Of a stretch of 54,206 nt of DNA, positions 27,140-36,363 are shown in pieces. Each line of letters starts with the position of its first letter. Positions within the stretch are counted from its first letter, which is position 1. A program made the translations under genes and the position numbers. The stretch comes from an uncultured Burkholderiales bacterium (GTDB lineage: Bacteria; Pseudomonadota; Gammaproteobacteria; Burkholderiales; Eutrophovitaceae), in assembly GCA_951812315.1 (NCBI GenBank), contig CATOSA010000067.1, positions 1 to 54,206 on the forward strand, read 5' to 3'. The notes under the pieces are model-generated. The model searched no databases, had not been told where the DNA came from, and was given only the letters and a program-made list of their open reading frames with translations.

Positions 27140-27967
27140 ATGCGGCTTTCAACAAACAGAAAAATGGTCGATAACGTGAGAGAAAACACAGTCAGGTCAA
27201 TATTCGAACAAGGCGGCACGGTCGTAAACGGTTGGCTTGGCATTCCAAGTTCAGTGTCGGCGGAGAACATGGCGCAGGCCAACTGGGATTCGCTCACCGT
27301 CGATCTTCAGCACGGCGTGGTCGATTACCAGACTGCAGTGACCATGTTCCAGGCAATCACCACGACGAACACAATCCCGTTTGCGCGCGTGCCCTGGCTG
27401 GGGCCGGGAATCATCATGAAACTGCTCGATGCCGGCGCATACGGCATCGTCTGCCCGATGATCAATTCGCGGGCAGAGTGTGAAGCATTCGTCGGCGCTT
27501 GCCGTTATGCACCTGACGGTTACCGCAGCTTCGGGCCGGTACGTGCCGCCTGGTACGCCGGGGCCGATTACTGGCAGCACGCGAATTCAACAGTCATCAC
27601 GATGGCGATGATTGAAACGCAGAAAGCCGTCGACGAAATCGACGAGATATTGAGTGTGCCGGGACTAGACGCGATCTACGTCGGACCTTCAGATCTGGCG
27701 CTATCGATCGGGTGTAAACCTGGCTTTCCGCCGGAAGACAAGGTCGTCGACGTTATCAAGGTCATTGCGGCAGCCGCCAAACGTCATGGCATTTATGCGG
27801 GCATTCACTGCGGTTCGACCGCAATGGGGAAGGAAATGGTGAGCTACGGCTACCAGTTCATTACGATGCTCGCAGACAATGCGTTCCTCGCAGCGGCGGC
27901 CAAGAAAGCCGTTGCCGAAATGCGCGACACGGAAAGCGACACCGGCAAGCAAAGCGGGCCGTATTGA
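27140..27967 (+). CDS. HpcH/HpaI-family aldolase
   Basis: A class II metal-dependent aldolase of the 2-keto-3-deoxy acid type, splitting a 4-hydroxy-2-oxo acid to pyruvate and an aldehyde. Visible blocks are NGWLGIPSSVSAENMAQ, WDSLTVDLQHGVVDY (with the catalytic His), RVPWLGPGIIMKLLDAGAYG (substrate-binding Arg), MAMIETQKAVDEIDEI (metal-binding Glu), and DAIYVGPSDLALSIG (second acidic ligand). The length of 275 aa is normal. ATG at 27140 is used; ATG 27164 is an alternative. It is divergent from the SDR/Ldh_2 pair, with shared repeats between them, which suggests one pathway. Confidence 0.9.
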   Translation: MRLSTNRKMVDNVRENTVRSIFEQGGTVVNGWLGIPSSVSAENMAQANWDSLTVDLQHGVVDYQTAVTMFQAITTTNTIPFARVPWLGPGIIMKLLDAGAYGIVCPMINSRAECEAFVGACRYAPDGYRSFGPVRAAWYAGADYWQHANSTVITMAMIETQKAVDEIDEILSVPGLDAIYVGPSDLALSIGCKPGFPPEDKVVDVIKVIAAAAKRHGIYAGIHCGSTAMGKEMVSYGYQFITMLADNAFLAAAAKKAVAEMRDTESDTGKQSGPY

Positions 27968-28060
27968 CCCGCGACTAATTGCCGTCCGAAACAAACCGAA
28001 AGAAGCAGCGAAGCAGTCGACGCAACGATGCGACGACTGCTCGCGGTGGACTAATAGCGC

Positions 28061-28891
28061 TCAGGAGACGCGCGCGAAACGCGGTGCCCGCCGTTCGATA
28101 AACGACCGCACCCCTTCACGGAAATCGTCGCGCACCAGGCTTTCATTCATCAGCTGGACGGTCTCTTCCATTGCGGGTCCGAGCGGCATGTCGACGTGTT
28201 TGTATACCTGCTGCTTCATGATCATCAGGGACGTCGGCGAAGCAACTTGCGCAAGCTCTGTCAGATAAGCTTTCGCGTCGTTCACGGATTCACCCGGCTC
28301 ACACAGGCGATCCGCAATGCCAAGCTCTTTCGCTTCCGTGCCGTCGAACTTGCGTGCACTCCACAACAGATCGAGCGCTCGTGATGTGCCGATCAATCGC
28401 GGCAGGACCCAGCTCATCGCATGCTCGGCCACCAGTCCACGTTGCGAAAATGCAGTCGTGAACTTCGCGTTCCTGTCGACAAAACGCATGTCGCATAACA
28501 ACGCGTAGGCCATCCCCATGCCGGCGGCTGCACCATTGACCGCAGCTAGCACCGGTTTGCGCAGGCCCTGCAGGTGGTTGTACATTGTCGCGAATTGCGG
28601 ACCCATATCAGGGTTCCCGGGGTTGGCGTCGAGTTCTGACATGTCGTCCTCTGTGGACGTGCCGCCGGCAGAAATATCGTTGAGCGCGTCCATGTCCATA
28701 CCCGGACAAAAGCCGCGACCTGCACCAGTGAGCACGATTCCGACAACGCTTGCGTCTTTTTCGGCTTCTGCCAATGCATGCCTGATTTCAGCAAGCATTC
28801 GGGTCGTGAATGCATTCAGTCGCTCTGGCCGGTTCATCGTAATCGTTGCCACCGGATCAGTAACTTCATAGATTATTTCGTTGTACATCAT
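28061..28891 (-). CDS. Enoyl-CoA hydratase/isomerase family protein
   Basis: A crotonase-fold protein of 276 aa. The N-terminus YEVTDPVATITMNRPERLNA is typical. The oxyanion-hole region is seen in VLTGAGRGFCPGMDMDALND and in AAVNGAAAGMGMAYALLCDM. The second half contains AKFTTAFSQRGLVAEHAMSW and KFDGTEAKELGIADRLCEPG. Acidic active-site residues expected at hydratase positions are not clearly visible, so an isomerase or other crotonase activity is possible. It lies in line with a serine hydrolase gene upstream on the same strand and may share its transcript. Confidence 0.9.
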   Translation of the reverse strand: MMYNEIIYEVTDPVATITMNRPERLNAFTTRMLAEIRHALAEAEKDASVVGIVLTGAGRGFCPGMDMDALNDISAGGTSTEDDMSELDANPGNPDMGPQFATMYNHLQGLRKPVLAAVNGAAAGMGMAYALLCDMRFVDRNAKFTTAFSQRGLVAEHAMSWVLPRLIGTSRALDLLWSARKFDGTEAKELGIADRLCEPGESVNDAKAYLTELAQVASPTSLMIMKQQVYKHVDMPLGPAMEETVQLMNESLVRDDFREGVRSFIERRAPRFARVS

Positions 28892-28984
28892 TAGCCCGTG
28901 AGTAAGTAATAAAAACGTTTCGCAAAGCCTGTGACCTTGACCTTGATCGCACGCATTGCGTCAGCGTGCCACGACCAAACCTTG

Positions 28985-30418
28985 TCACCGCCCGAGCGCT
29001 TCGACCATGTCGGCGACGAACGCGTGTTGTGCAAAGCGCCTGCCGTTGGGATCAACGCCGGTACGCACAATAACGAGATTGTACGCGGGGACAATTGTTA
29101 CATATTGGCCTTTGTTACCGGCAGTCGTGAATGTTCCTTCCGGTATGCCCGGCATTTGGTCGAGCAACCAGAACTGCGCGCCGTATCCCCACTGTCCCGG
29201 CTGCGGCGGCCGGGTCGGCGCGGCATTCACCGAAAAACTGATCCAGCCTTCCGGCAATATTCGTTTGCCGTTCCACACGCCGTCGTTTTCCAGCAGCATG
29301 CCAAAGCGGGCAAGATCTCTTGCCGTCGTGTACGTCTGACTCGACCCAACGAAATTACCCAGATGATCAGTTTCCATGCGCGTGTGGTACATACCGAGCG
29401 GGTGAAGCAGTTTGTCGTACGGATAGCGATGGTAATCCTCGTCGCTGCCGAGACGATTGCGCAAAGCGCGCAGCAATAACAAGGTATCGTTATTCGCGTA
29501 TTTCCAGCGCGTGCCCGGTTGCACTTCCAGTGGCGTAGTCGTTGCGGCACTGATCACATCCTGGCCGCCAAAATAGATTGCGTTGGTGTTCGATCCGCCG
29601 CTATAGAGACCGCTGGACATCCACAACAGGTGCTTGTAGATAATTGCCTTGCGCGGATCATCAGCCGATACCCACTCCGGAATGTCGGCTGCATCTTCAA
29701 TATTCAGAATGCCCTCGCCCGAGGCGATGCCGATCAGTGCCGCCGAAATGCTTTTCGCGGTTGACCATGTGCGATAACCGGAATGGATGCCGAATCCGGG
29801 TCGATAGCGCTCGGCAATGAGTCGTCCATCCTTTACGACGATCACCGCGGTCGTGACTACCCCGCTTGCACTTGCGTACGTCGTGCCGTCGAACGCGTCA
29901 ACAAGTACCGGTTCGACCATTTGAAAGCGTGCATCGAGTCCGTCTTCAGGCAGCACGACAAGATCGCCGGCGGGAAACGGCAGACTGGATACGTCAGGGC
30001 GTTCTGCGTACGCGACATTCGGCAGTCGCGGTACGTCTTCAATTTTCCAGTGCGGCGGTAGCAGGGTGCAACCCATGTATTCCCGAAACGCAGCGATTCG
30101 CAATATCGTTCCGTTCGTATCCTCCGCGGTAACGAGACGACGCCGTGCGTCGATGACCGGGTCGGGATAACCGAGACCTTCAACGTCAATCAGCTCGACT
30201 TTCTTGATGCCGTCCAATTCTCGCCCAGCGAAGAAGTGTGCCGAGCAGGTAAATAACGCGCGATAGCCGGCGACGATGAGCGGCTCGGTGTCACCGGCGA
30301 TACCCGCGGCTCGCCGATACGGGGTTGCCGCATTGACAGGTGCAGCCAACAAGACAACCAGCAAGCTCGCAACAATACGACCCCGGACATTTGTTCCAAC
30401 GCGCAGACGTACTGACAT
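28985..30418 (-). CDS. Exported serine hydrolase of the class C beta-lactamase family
   Basis: A penicillin-binding-protein-like hydrolase of 477 aa. A signal peptide (RIVASLLVVLLAAPVNAATP) places it in the periplasm. The nucleophile motif S-x-x-K appears as STAKSISAALIG, and the Tyr motif as YANNDTLLL. The third motif, HTG/KTG-like, may be NKGQYVTIVP near the C-terminus. The segment GYGAQFWLLDQMPGIPEGTF resembles 6-aminohexanoate-dimer hydrolase and related esterases. The substrate is undetermined; such proteins include amidases and esterases rather than true beta-lactamases. It lies between the ECH gene and the soxD gene on the minus strand. Confidence 0.87.
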   Translation of the reverse strand: MSVRLRVGTNVRGRIVASLLVVLLAAPVNAATPYRRAAGIAGDTEPLIVAGYRALFTCSAHFFAGRELDGIKKVELIDVEGLGYPDPVIDARRRLVTAEDTNGTILRIAAFREYMGCTLLPPHWKIEDVPRLPNVAYAERPDVSSLPFPAGDLVVLPEDGLDARFQMVEPVLVDAFDGTTYASASGVVTTAVIVVKDGRLIAERYRPGFGIHSGYRTWSTAKSISAALIGIASGEGILNIEDAADIPEWVSADDPRKAIIYKHLLWMSSGLYSGGSNTNAIYFGGQDVISAATTTPLEVQPGTRWKYANNDTLLLLRALRNRLGSDEDYHRYPYDKLLHPLGMYHTRMETDHLGNFVGSSQTYTTARDLARFGMLLENDGVWNGKRILPEGWISFSVNAAPTRPPQPGQWGYGAQFWLLDQMPGIPEGTFTTAGNKGQYVTIVPAYNLVIVRTGVDPNGRRFAQHAFVADMVEALGR

Positions 30419-30469
30419 AACGAGCGTCTAAACGAACACAGTAAGCACGCGAACCGTTCCAGCGACCTT

Positions 30470-30994
30470 TCAGCGCACCCCGGACATGTCAACAAAACCA
30501 TTTCGGTTCGGCATGCGCACCCGAGGCAATGACTTCGCATTCACGGATTGTTCTTTCGAAACGATGTCATTCAGAAAAAGTACGTATGCGGTCACCGCAT
30601 ACGTTTCGTCATCGGTGAGTGTCATCGGCGCATTGAGTGGCATTGAGCGGCGAATGTAATCGAACAGTGTCGTCGCATAAGGCCAGAAACTACCAACTGT
30701 TTTCACCGGCTTCGCCGAATCGAGCGATCCGATGCCACCAACGAGTTTGTCAGCTGGCTTTCCCGTTCCATCGACCGCGTGACATGAGGCGCATTTCTGT
30801 GCATAAACGTCTTCGCCTGCGACCGCGTTGCCACTACCGGCCGGCAGGCCTTTTCCACTCGGCGGAATACTGATATCGATCACTGCAATTTCTTCGGCTG
30901 TCGCCGGACGACCCAGCCGCGGCTCGTCGGCAATCGCGTAATTTGCATTTAACACGATCAGCAATAAAAGTGTCGCCGACTCAAAGATACGCAT
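30470..30994 (-). CDS. soxD: SoxD-like cytochrome c subunit of sulfane/sulfite dehydrogenase
   Basis: A periplasmic monohaem c-type cytochrome of about 174 aa. A signal peptide runs from MRIFESATLLLLIVLNANYA. The haem site is CASCH, followed by a Met axial ligand in RRSMPLNAPMTLTDDE. The block KTVGSFWPYATTLFDYIRR is specific to SoxD-type cytochromes. The first domain alone is present; classical SoxD has two haem domains, so this is a short form. Its start ATG overlaps the end of the soxC-like gene by 14 bp, so the pair is coupled. In Sox systems SoxCD oxidises the sulfane sulfur of SoxY-bound substrate; the acceptor partner here is not known. Confidence 0.85.
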   Translation of the reverse strand: MRIFESATLLLLIVLNANYAIADEPRLGRPATAEEIAVIDISIPPSGKGLPAGSGNAVAGEDVYAQKCASCHAVDGTGKPADKLVGGIGSLDSAKPVKTVGSFWPYATTLFDYIRRSMPLNAPMTLTDDETYAVTAYVLFLNDIVSKEQSVNAKSLPRVRMPNRNGFVDMSGVR

Positions 30995-32282
30995 TGCTGA
31001 CCTCCCCGTGTTCATTGACAGCCCATGTTTGCATCGCATTGTAGTGATAGCGTTGCCCTGCGCCGTACTTGGCCATCCATTGTCCGTGAGTCATCTGGAC
31101 CCTGCCTTTTTCGTCGGTGGCGCGGCTTTGCAGTTGTACCGGCTCGCCGTTCCAGTGCCATGCCATCGAGAAACGGGTAAGGCTCTTGTCGAGGATTGGG
31201 CCGTGCAGATACGCGTCACCCCAGGTCTTTCCGCCGTCAGCCGAAACCTCCACACGGCGGATCTTGCTCGCACCGGACCAGGCCAGACCGGAAATTTCAT
31301 AGAAACCGTCACGCCAGATCGTCATGCCCCCGGACGGACGCGTAATGACCGATTTGACACCCATCACAAATGTGAACTGCTCCGCCTTGCCATCCGGCAA
31401 CAGATCTGTGTAGTGCGAGGTTTCGTCACGGGCATGCAGCGGACGATCGGTCACCTTGATTCGATGCAGCCACTTGATACTGGTATTGCCCTCAAATCCG
31501 GGAATGACCAGTCGAACCGGATAGCCTTGCTCAGGGCGTACTGGCTCGCCATTCTGATAGAGCGCCACGATCACATCGTCGAGCGCCTTGGATAGTGGAA
31601 TACTGCGACCCATTGTCGCCGCATCAGCGCCTTCGGCCAGAATCCATTTCGCCTTTGCATCAACGCCGGCTTCGTCGAGTAAAACTGACAGCGGAATGCC
31701 GGTCCATTCGGTGCACGACACCAGACCGTGAATCATGCCTGCCGGAAGTGGGCGTGGCTTGGCAAAGGTGTTGAAGAAACTATTGCCAGAGCATTCGATA
31801 AAACAGATGCGATTGACCATCGGATATCGCATTAGCGCTTCCATATCAAACACCAGCGGCCGTTTCACAAGACCGTGAATAGTGAGCTTATGTTGCGCGG
31901 GATCAATATCCGGCACGCCGTTGTGATGACGCTCAAAGTGCAGCCCGTTCGGTGTGATCGTGCCGTGCAATTCATGAATCGGTGTCATCGACGCGCCGGA
32001 ACCCGGCGCAATTTCACCGTACGGCTGAAGGACGCCACGCTTGAGTTTTTCTTGCGCGAATCGCGACGGAGATCCACCGGCACTCATCGGTGCGCCGATG
32101 GTTTTCTGCCATGGCTTCGCATTGTCTCCGATGTTTGCGGCGTATCCACTTGCAATGCCGCCGGCCAGTGCCAGGCCTGTTGCCGCTCCGCGCTGCAAAA
32201 ATACGCGCCGGTCGATCAAGCCATTTGCCGCAACGCGGCCAGCTTTCAATTGACTCGCGATGCGATTCGGCTTTCGTTTCAT
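30981..32282 (-). CDS. soxC: SoxC-like molybdenum sulfane/sulfite dehydrogenase
   Basis: A sulfite-oxidase-fold molybdoenzyme of about 433 aa. ATG 32280-32282 is chosen because AAGGAG lies six bases upstream; the N-terminus is then MKRKPNRIASQL. A twin-arginine-like signal DRRVFLQRGAATGLALAGG fits export after cofactor insertion. The Mo ligand cysteine is in NRICFIECSGNSFF. Other conserved blocks are GLVSCTEWTGIPLSVLLDEA, GYPVRLVIPGFEGNTSIKWL, and the dimerisation-domain sequence VEVSADGGKTWGDAYL. It is followed by the soxD-like gene. No soxXYZAB genes are in the window, so this pair may serve a stand-alone sulfite or sulfane oxidation. Confidence 0.9.
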   Translation of the reverse strand: MKRKPNRIASQLKAGRVAANGLIDRRVFLQRGAATGLALAGGIASGYAANIGDNAKPWQKTIGAPMSAGGSPSRFAQEKLKRGVLQPYGEIAPGSGASMTPIHELHGTITPNGLHFERHHNGVPDIDPAQHKLTIHGLVKRPLVFDMEALMRYPMVNRICFIECSGNSFFNTFAKPRPLPAGMIHGLVSCTEWTGIPLSVLLDEAGVDAKAKWILAEGADAATMGRSIPLSKALDDVIVALYQNGEPVRPEQGYPVRLVIPGFEGNTSIKWLHRIKVTDRPLHARDETSHYTDLLPDGKAEQFTFVMGVKSVITRPSGGMTIWRDGFYEISGLAWSGASKIRRVEVSADGGKTWGDAYLHGPILDKSLTRFSMAWHWNGEPVQLQSRATDEKGRVQMTHGQWMAKYGAGQRYHYNAMQTWAVNEHGEVSNAYL

Positions 32283-32492
32283 CCGTAGCTCCTTGTAATT
32301 AATATCAATCCTGATTGGCACCATTTAGAAGCCATGCCCCACCGATGACACGATGCCTGTATTTTCGTTCAGCGGCAATCGGTCAGCTGAATTAGCGGGC
32401 GTGCATTCAGTCAATCAGCTGAATGCGTATTTGTGGACGCACTTACAGAACCATTCGCCGCGCTCTCGCGCCCCGGCACGCGCAACTCGCAG

Positions 32493-33884
32493 TCAACCGA
32501 ACAGTAGCCAGAGAAAAATCAGTGCGATCAGACACGGCGACACATAGCGCAACAGGAACAACCAGGCACTTGCGAGCGAGCCGTCAGGCAGTCCGGCCGC
32601 GTCGATAGCATCAGTGCGTGACCAGGCCCATCCGACAAACAGGGCAATCAACAGTCCGCCGATTGGCAAAACGATGCCCGAAGCGATGCGATCGATGCTC
32701 TCCAGAATACCCAGCCCGGAGAACTGAATACCGGCAAGCAATCCAAATCCCAATGCAGATGGCACGCCCGCCGCAAAAACAACGCATCCCATGACAATCG
32801 CGCTTTTCCTTCGTGACCACTGCAAGCGTGACATCAGAACTGCACAAGAAACTTCGAGTAACGATACGGCAGACGTCAACGCTGCAAGACCGAGCAGAAC
32901 GAAAAAAGCATTCGCGAACAGCCAGCCACCGGGCATAACGCTGAAAATTTCCGGCAAGGTGACGAAGGCGAGCATCGGTCCTTGCGCGGGATCGAGTCCA
33001 AATGCGAAAACCGCCGGAAATATTGCAACACCCGCGATGACCGCAAATAGCGTGTCGCCGGCTGCAACGGTAATCGCGGCAGGTGCGAGTTTCTCCCCTT
33101 TTGGCGCGTAACTGCCATAGGTTAACAACGCGTCGGCCCCGATGCCGAGCGTGAAAAACGCCTGCCCGAGTGCCGCGAAATAGACCGCGGGATCGGCAAG
33201 CGCCGCCCAGTCAGGGCGAAACAAAAATGTAAGCCCCTTGCTGGCACCATCGAGCGACAGACCGTAGCCCGCCAGCACAATGACAGTAGCGCCAAGCAAC
33301 GGCATGAGTATTTTGTTAAAGCGCTCGATGCCTCGTTGAACGCCGGCCACAACCACCACCTCGGTGGAAACCACCACGACGAGCTGCCACAACACCGGTT
33401 CGAATGGATCGGCGACGAATGCGTTGAAGTAGTCCGCGAATTTCCCGCCAGCGGTATCTGTAATCACTCCAGACAGATAACCGGCAAAATACTTGTACGC
33501 CCAGCCGGCAATCACTGCGTAGTAGCTGAGCAATACGCAAGAGGCCGCCACCATGAGCCACCCGGCCACTCCCCAGGCCGAATGACGGGTGACACTTCCA
33601 AACGAACTGACAGCGTCAGCCTGTGCGCGCCTGCCAATACAAAATTCCCCGAGCATGAGGGGAACACCAAGCACCGCAATGCATGCCACGTAAATCAGCA
33701 GAAAAGCTGCGCCGCCATTCTCTCCAGCCACATAGGAAAAGCGCCATATATTGCCCAGCCCAGCCGCGCATCCTATCGTCGCAAGTACGAAGCCGGCTCG
33801 CGAATTCCAGTGTTCTCTTTCTACTGGTTCTCTTTGTACTGGATCTCTTTCTACAGGTTCTCTGTGAACTTTCGCTCCCGACAT
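32493..33884 (-). CDS. Sodium-coupled neurotransmitter-type (NSS/SNF) transporter
   Basis: An inner-membrane secondary transporter of 463 aa with about 12 hydrophobic segments. The diagnostic TM1 block is GFVLATIGCAAGLGNIWRFS followed by YVAGENGGAAFLL, containing the unwound Na+/substrate site. VPLMLGEFCIGRRAQADAV is also family-typical. Transport of amino acids with Na+ is the usual role; the substrate is not predictable. The cytoplasmic N-terminus before residue 25 contains a three-fold repeat RE/DPV-(E/Q), encoded by a 15-bp DNA repeat with AGA codons unlike the rest of the gene. It is a single gene with about 150 bp to the next one on the same strand. Confidence 0.92.
   Translation of the reverse strand: MSGAKVHREPVERDPVQREPVEREHWNSRAGFVLATIGCAAGLGNIWRFSYVAGENGGAAFLLIYVACIAVLGVPLMLGEFCIGRRAQADAVSSFGSVTRHSAWGVAGWLMVAASCVLLSYYAVIAGWAYKYFAGYLSGVITDTAGGKFADYFNAFVADPFEPVLWQLVVVVSTEVVVVAGVQRGIERFNKILMPLLGATVIVLAGYGLSLDGASKGLTFLFRPDWAALADPAVYFAALGQAFFTLGIGADALLTYGSYAPKGEKLAPAAITVAAGDTLFAVIAGVAIFPAVFAFGLDPAQGPMLAFVTLPEIFSVMPGGWLFANAFFVLLGLAALTSAVSLLEVSCAVLMSRLQWSRRKSAIVMGCVVFAAGVPSALGFGLLAGIQFSGLGILESIDRIASGIVLPIGGLLIALFVGWAWSRTDAIDAAGLPDGSLASAWLFLLRYVSPCLIALIFLWLLFG
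33816..33860 (-). repeat. 15-bp x 3 in-frame tandem repeat in the NSS transporter N-terminus
   Basis: The units on the plus strand are TCTTTCTACTGGTTC, TCTTTGTACTGGATC and TCTTTCTACAGGTTC at 33816-33830, 33831-33845 and 33846-33860. They encode a repeated REPVE/RDPVQ pentapeptide. Changes in copy number would keep the frame. The AT content and AGA codons stand out from the flanking gene. Confidence 0.8.
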
Positions 33885-34027
33885 TGTTCGCCTAATTTAT
33901 CTTGTTGGGATTCGACAAATCCAGGCAGTCAATGCGCCGACCCTGCATCAGAATATCTCGTCAATCAACAAGCTCTTTTCTGCTTCCAATCGACAAGGCA
34001 TTGAAACAAGCGATGACCTGATGAATA

Positions 34028-34768
34028 TCAGACTTCCTCGCTTGGTTCATCTTCAGGCTTGGCGCGCAATACCTTGCGGCCGGTAAACATCGCAGACACG
34101 ATGCCGCCGCCTTCTTTCAATTCAGTGATCACGACTGCGGCGATGTGCACGACGATCATGACCGCAATTACATAGAACGAATAATAGTGCGTGGTAATGA
34201 ATAGCTTGCGGAAAGCGCGCATGCTTTCCCATGCAGCCTCATCGTACATGTGCGGTGAATACGGCTTCATCATTGCCGGATCCATGCCTGGCGCCGCGAC
34301 CCAGCCGGCGATCCACGCGCCAATTGGTGGATAAAAGATATCCGTACCGGCGAGTACCAGACCCGATACAGCCTGGATCACGAGCAGCAAAAACAGCACA
34401 AACACGCTTAGGCGCGCGAGCGGATTGTGGCCGAGATACTGCTGAGGCTGTCCGCTGGCAAGGGAAGCGACGTAGCTCCGCAACGAACGCCAGTAACCGT
34501 CACCACCCGGAATAATCTCCCGCCAGCGCGCGTAATGGTTGCCAATAAACGCCCAGATGAAACGCCACAGCAGGTTGACCACAAACAAGTACCCGATCCA
34601 TACATGCACGACTTTAAGCGTGACTTTGCCATCGTTCGTCAGACCCAGAACTTTTGCGTTCAGTATGACGACCCCGATCGCGATCAATCCGATTATGCAC
34701 AGCACATTGATCCAGTGAAACCAACGCGTTGTAGCATCCCAGACCCGGTACGACTTGAGTTCAGACAT
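34028..34768 (-). CDS. Cytochrome b561 / Ni,Fe-hydrogenase-type b subunit
   Basis: A di-haem b membrane protein of 246 aa with four transmembrane helices. The first histidine is in VWDATTRWFHWINVLCIIG, others in KVVHVWIGYLFVVNLLWR, and the distal pair in FITTHYYSFYVIAVMIVVHI. Such proteins move electrons between quinone and a periplasmic partner. The start MSELKSYRVWD at 34768 gives the normal short N-terminus. The nearby soxD-like cytochrome and the Sox pair on the same strand make it a candidate electron carrier for them, although an unrelated transporter gene lies between. Confidence 0.88.
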   Translation of the reverse strand: MSELKSYRVWDATTRWFHWINVLCIIGLIAIGVVILNAKVLGLTNDGKVTLKVVHVWIGYLFVVNLLWRFIWAFIGNHYARWREIIPGGDGYWRSLRSYVASLASGQPQQYLGHNPLARLSVFVLFLLLVIQAVSGLVLAGTDIFYPPIGAWIAGWVAAPGMDPAMMKPYSPHMYDEAAWESMRAFRKLFITTHYYSFYVIAVMIVVHIAAVVITELKEGGGIVSAMFTGRKVLRAKPEDEPSEEV

Positions 34769-35031
34769 GTTGCACTCCGATAACCAACACACACCCGGCG
34801 TTTATCCGAATTGAACCGTCATAACGTCGGACCGACTTTTGTTTTAATGTTACCCGGGAACGTGCGTTGCCGGAACTGATCGGGGTCAAACTATCCGCGA
34901 CCATGCATTCGGATTGAGGCGGGCTAGTGCAAATTTGTTCTGCGCGCAGGCGCTCTGCAACGCTGTACGATTGCAGGCATTCGAACGAAAATGAAATTAC
35001 TCAGCCCGGGAACAACGGAAACGAACGGGTC

Positions 35032-36081
35032 ATGAAGAATACCTGGATGATTTACGGGGCGAACGGCTATACCGGACAACTCGCCGCACATGTGGCGCAT
35101 GAACTCGGCGAATCGCCAATACTTGCCGGACGCAATCGCGCGCGCATTGATCCACTGGCTGGCGAGTTGGGTTTTGAGGCGCGCGCTTTCGATCTTCGCA
35201 ACGCTGAGGAAGTGATGCGAAATCTTGATGGCGTAAATGCCGTCCTGCACTGCGCGGGACCGTTTTCGGCAACCAGCCAGCCAATGCTCGACGCTTGCAT
35301 CGCCAGCGGCACGCATTACCTCGACATCACCGGTGAAATTGCGGTGTTTGAGAGCATCTTCTCGCGCGATGCCGAGCTCAGGCAGGCTGATGTGGTCGCG
35401 ATTCCCGGTGTTGGAATGGATGTGACACCGACCGACTGCCTGGCCGCAATGCTCAAGCGCGATCTGCCATCGGCAACACACCTCAAACTGGCACTGAACT
35501 GGCGCAAGGCAAAGCTCAGCCCCGGTACTGCCAAAACAATGGCAGAAGGCATTCCATACGGTGGAAAAGTCCGTGTTGACGGCGCAATCGTGACGGTACC
35601 TCCGGCCTGGAAGCAAGAAACAATTCCATTCTCGAAAACCGAATCGTCGCTTGCGGTCACTATTCCATGGGGCGACGTGGCGACGGCATACTACTCAACG
35701 GGCATTGCCAACATCGAGGTATACGCGGCGGTCTCGGAAAAACAGATCAGGCAGATGAAGATGCCCGGCATCGTACGTTGGTTGATCGGGTTGAAACCGG
35801 TGCAAAACATTATTAAGATACAAATTGGCAAACGCGTCAAAGGCCCTGACGCTGGCGAACGTGCCGCAAGCGAAGTCCAGATATATGGCGAGGCAAGAGA
35901 CTCTGGCGACAACAAGGCTGTCCTGCGGCTACGTACGCCAGAAGGCTATACGCTGACGGCCGAGTCGGCGGTGAAAGCAGCAACGAAAGTCGCCGCCGGA
36001 GACATTCCTGCCGGCGCGCATACGCCATCCATGGCATTCGGCGCCGACTTTGTTCTTGGCCTGGTCCGCGCTGATGAATGA
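35032..36081 (+). CDS. Saccharopine dehydrogenase-like NAD(P)-binding protein
   Basis: About 349 aa with an N-terminal Rossmann fold of the saccharopine dehydrogenase/trans-acting enoyl reductase type. The nucleotide motif is IYGANGYTGQLAAHVA, with LAGRNRARIDPLAGEL after it, CAGPFSATSQPMLDACIASG, and YLDITGEIAVFE. These are diagnostic for the family. The C-terminal half is less conserved, including a hydrophobic region around IVRWLIGLKP. The start ATG 35032 is used because the upstream extension is unconserved. The substrate is unknown; family members include lysine-pathway enzymes and lipid-modifying reductases. It lies upstream of a MITE-like element and an amidohydrolase. Confidence 0.8.
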   Translation: MKNTWMIYGANGYTGQLAAHVAHELGESPILAGRNRARIDPLAGELGFEARAFDLRNAEEVMRNLDGVNAVLHCAGPFSATSQPMLDACIASGTHYLDITGEIAVFESIFSRDAELRQADVVAIPGVGMDVTPTDCLAAMLKRDLPSATHLKLALNWRKAKLSPGTAKTMAEGIPYGGKVRVDGAIVTVPPAWKQETIPFSKTESSLAVTIPWGDVATAYYSTGIANIEVYAAVSEKQIRQMKMPGIVRWLIGLKPVQNIIKIQIGKRVKGPDAGERAASEVQIYGEARDSGDNKAVLRLRTPEGYTLTAESAVKAATKVAAGDIPAGAHTPSMAFGADFVLGLVRADE

Positions 36082-36092
36082 TGGTTGGCCGC

Positions 36093-36285
36093 TAGTGTAG
36101 TGCTTCACTGTTCTCGGCACTCAAGTTGGATTATAGAAAGAGCGCTTAACTAAACAAAAGTGGCGAAATTCGTCTCAGGCAAGGCGCAAACCACAGCAAG
36201 GTTGGCCACCTTGCGAGGATTTGTAACGCAGTATGAGGCGAATTCTCGCCGTCTTTTGTGCCGCTAATAGTGAAACACTACACTA
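36093..36285. mobile_element. 193-bp MITE-like element with 33-bp imperfect inverted ends
   Basis: The ends 36093-36125 and 36253-36285 are inverted copies with about 27 of 33 matches; the left end reads TAGTGTAGTGCTTCACTGTT and the right (reversed) TAGTGTAGTGTTTCACTATT. Both termini carry TA, as in IS630/mariner-type elements that duplicate TA. The interior has no gene but includes a hairpin around GCAAGGTTGGCCACCTTGC near 36200-36218. A similar short element was not found elsewhere in the window. Confidence 0.7.
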
Positions 36286-36363
36286 GGTCCCACTGCAGTG
36301 GGTTTAGCAAACTGCGCAAAGGATGTAGGCTGTGTCTGTCGCATTTCATACGGACGGGCCATC

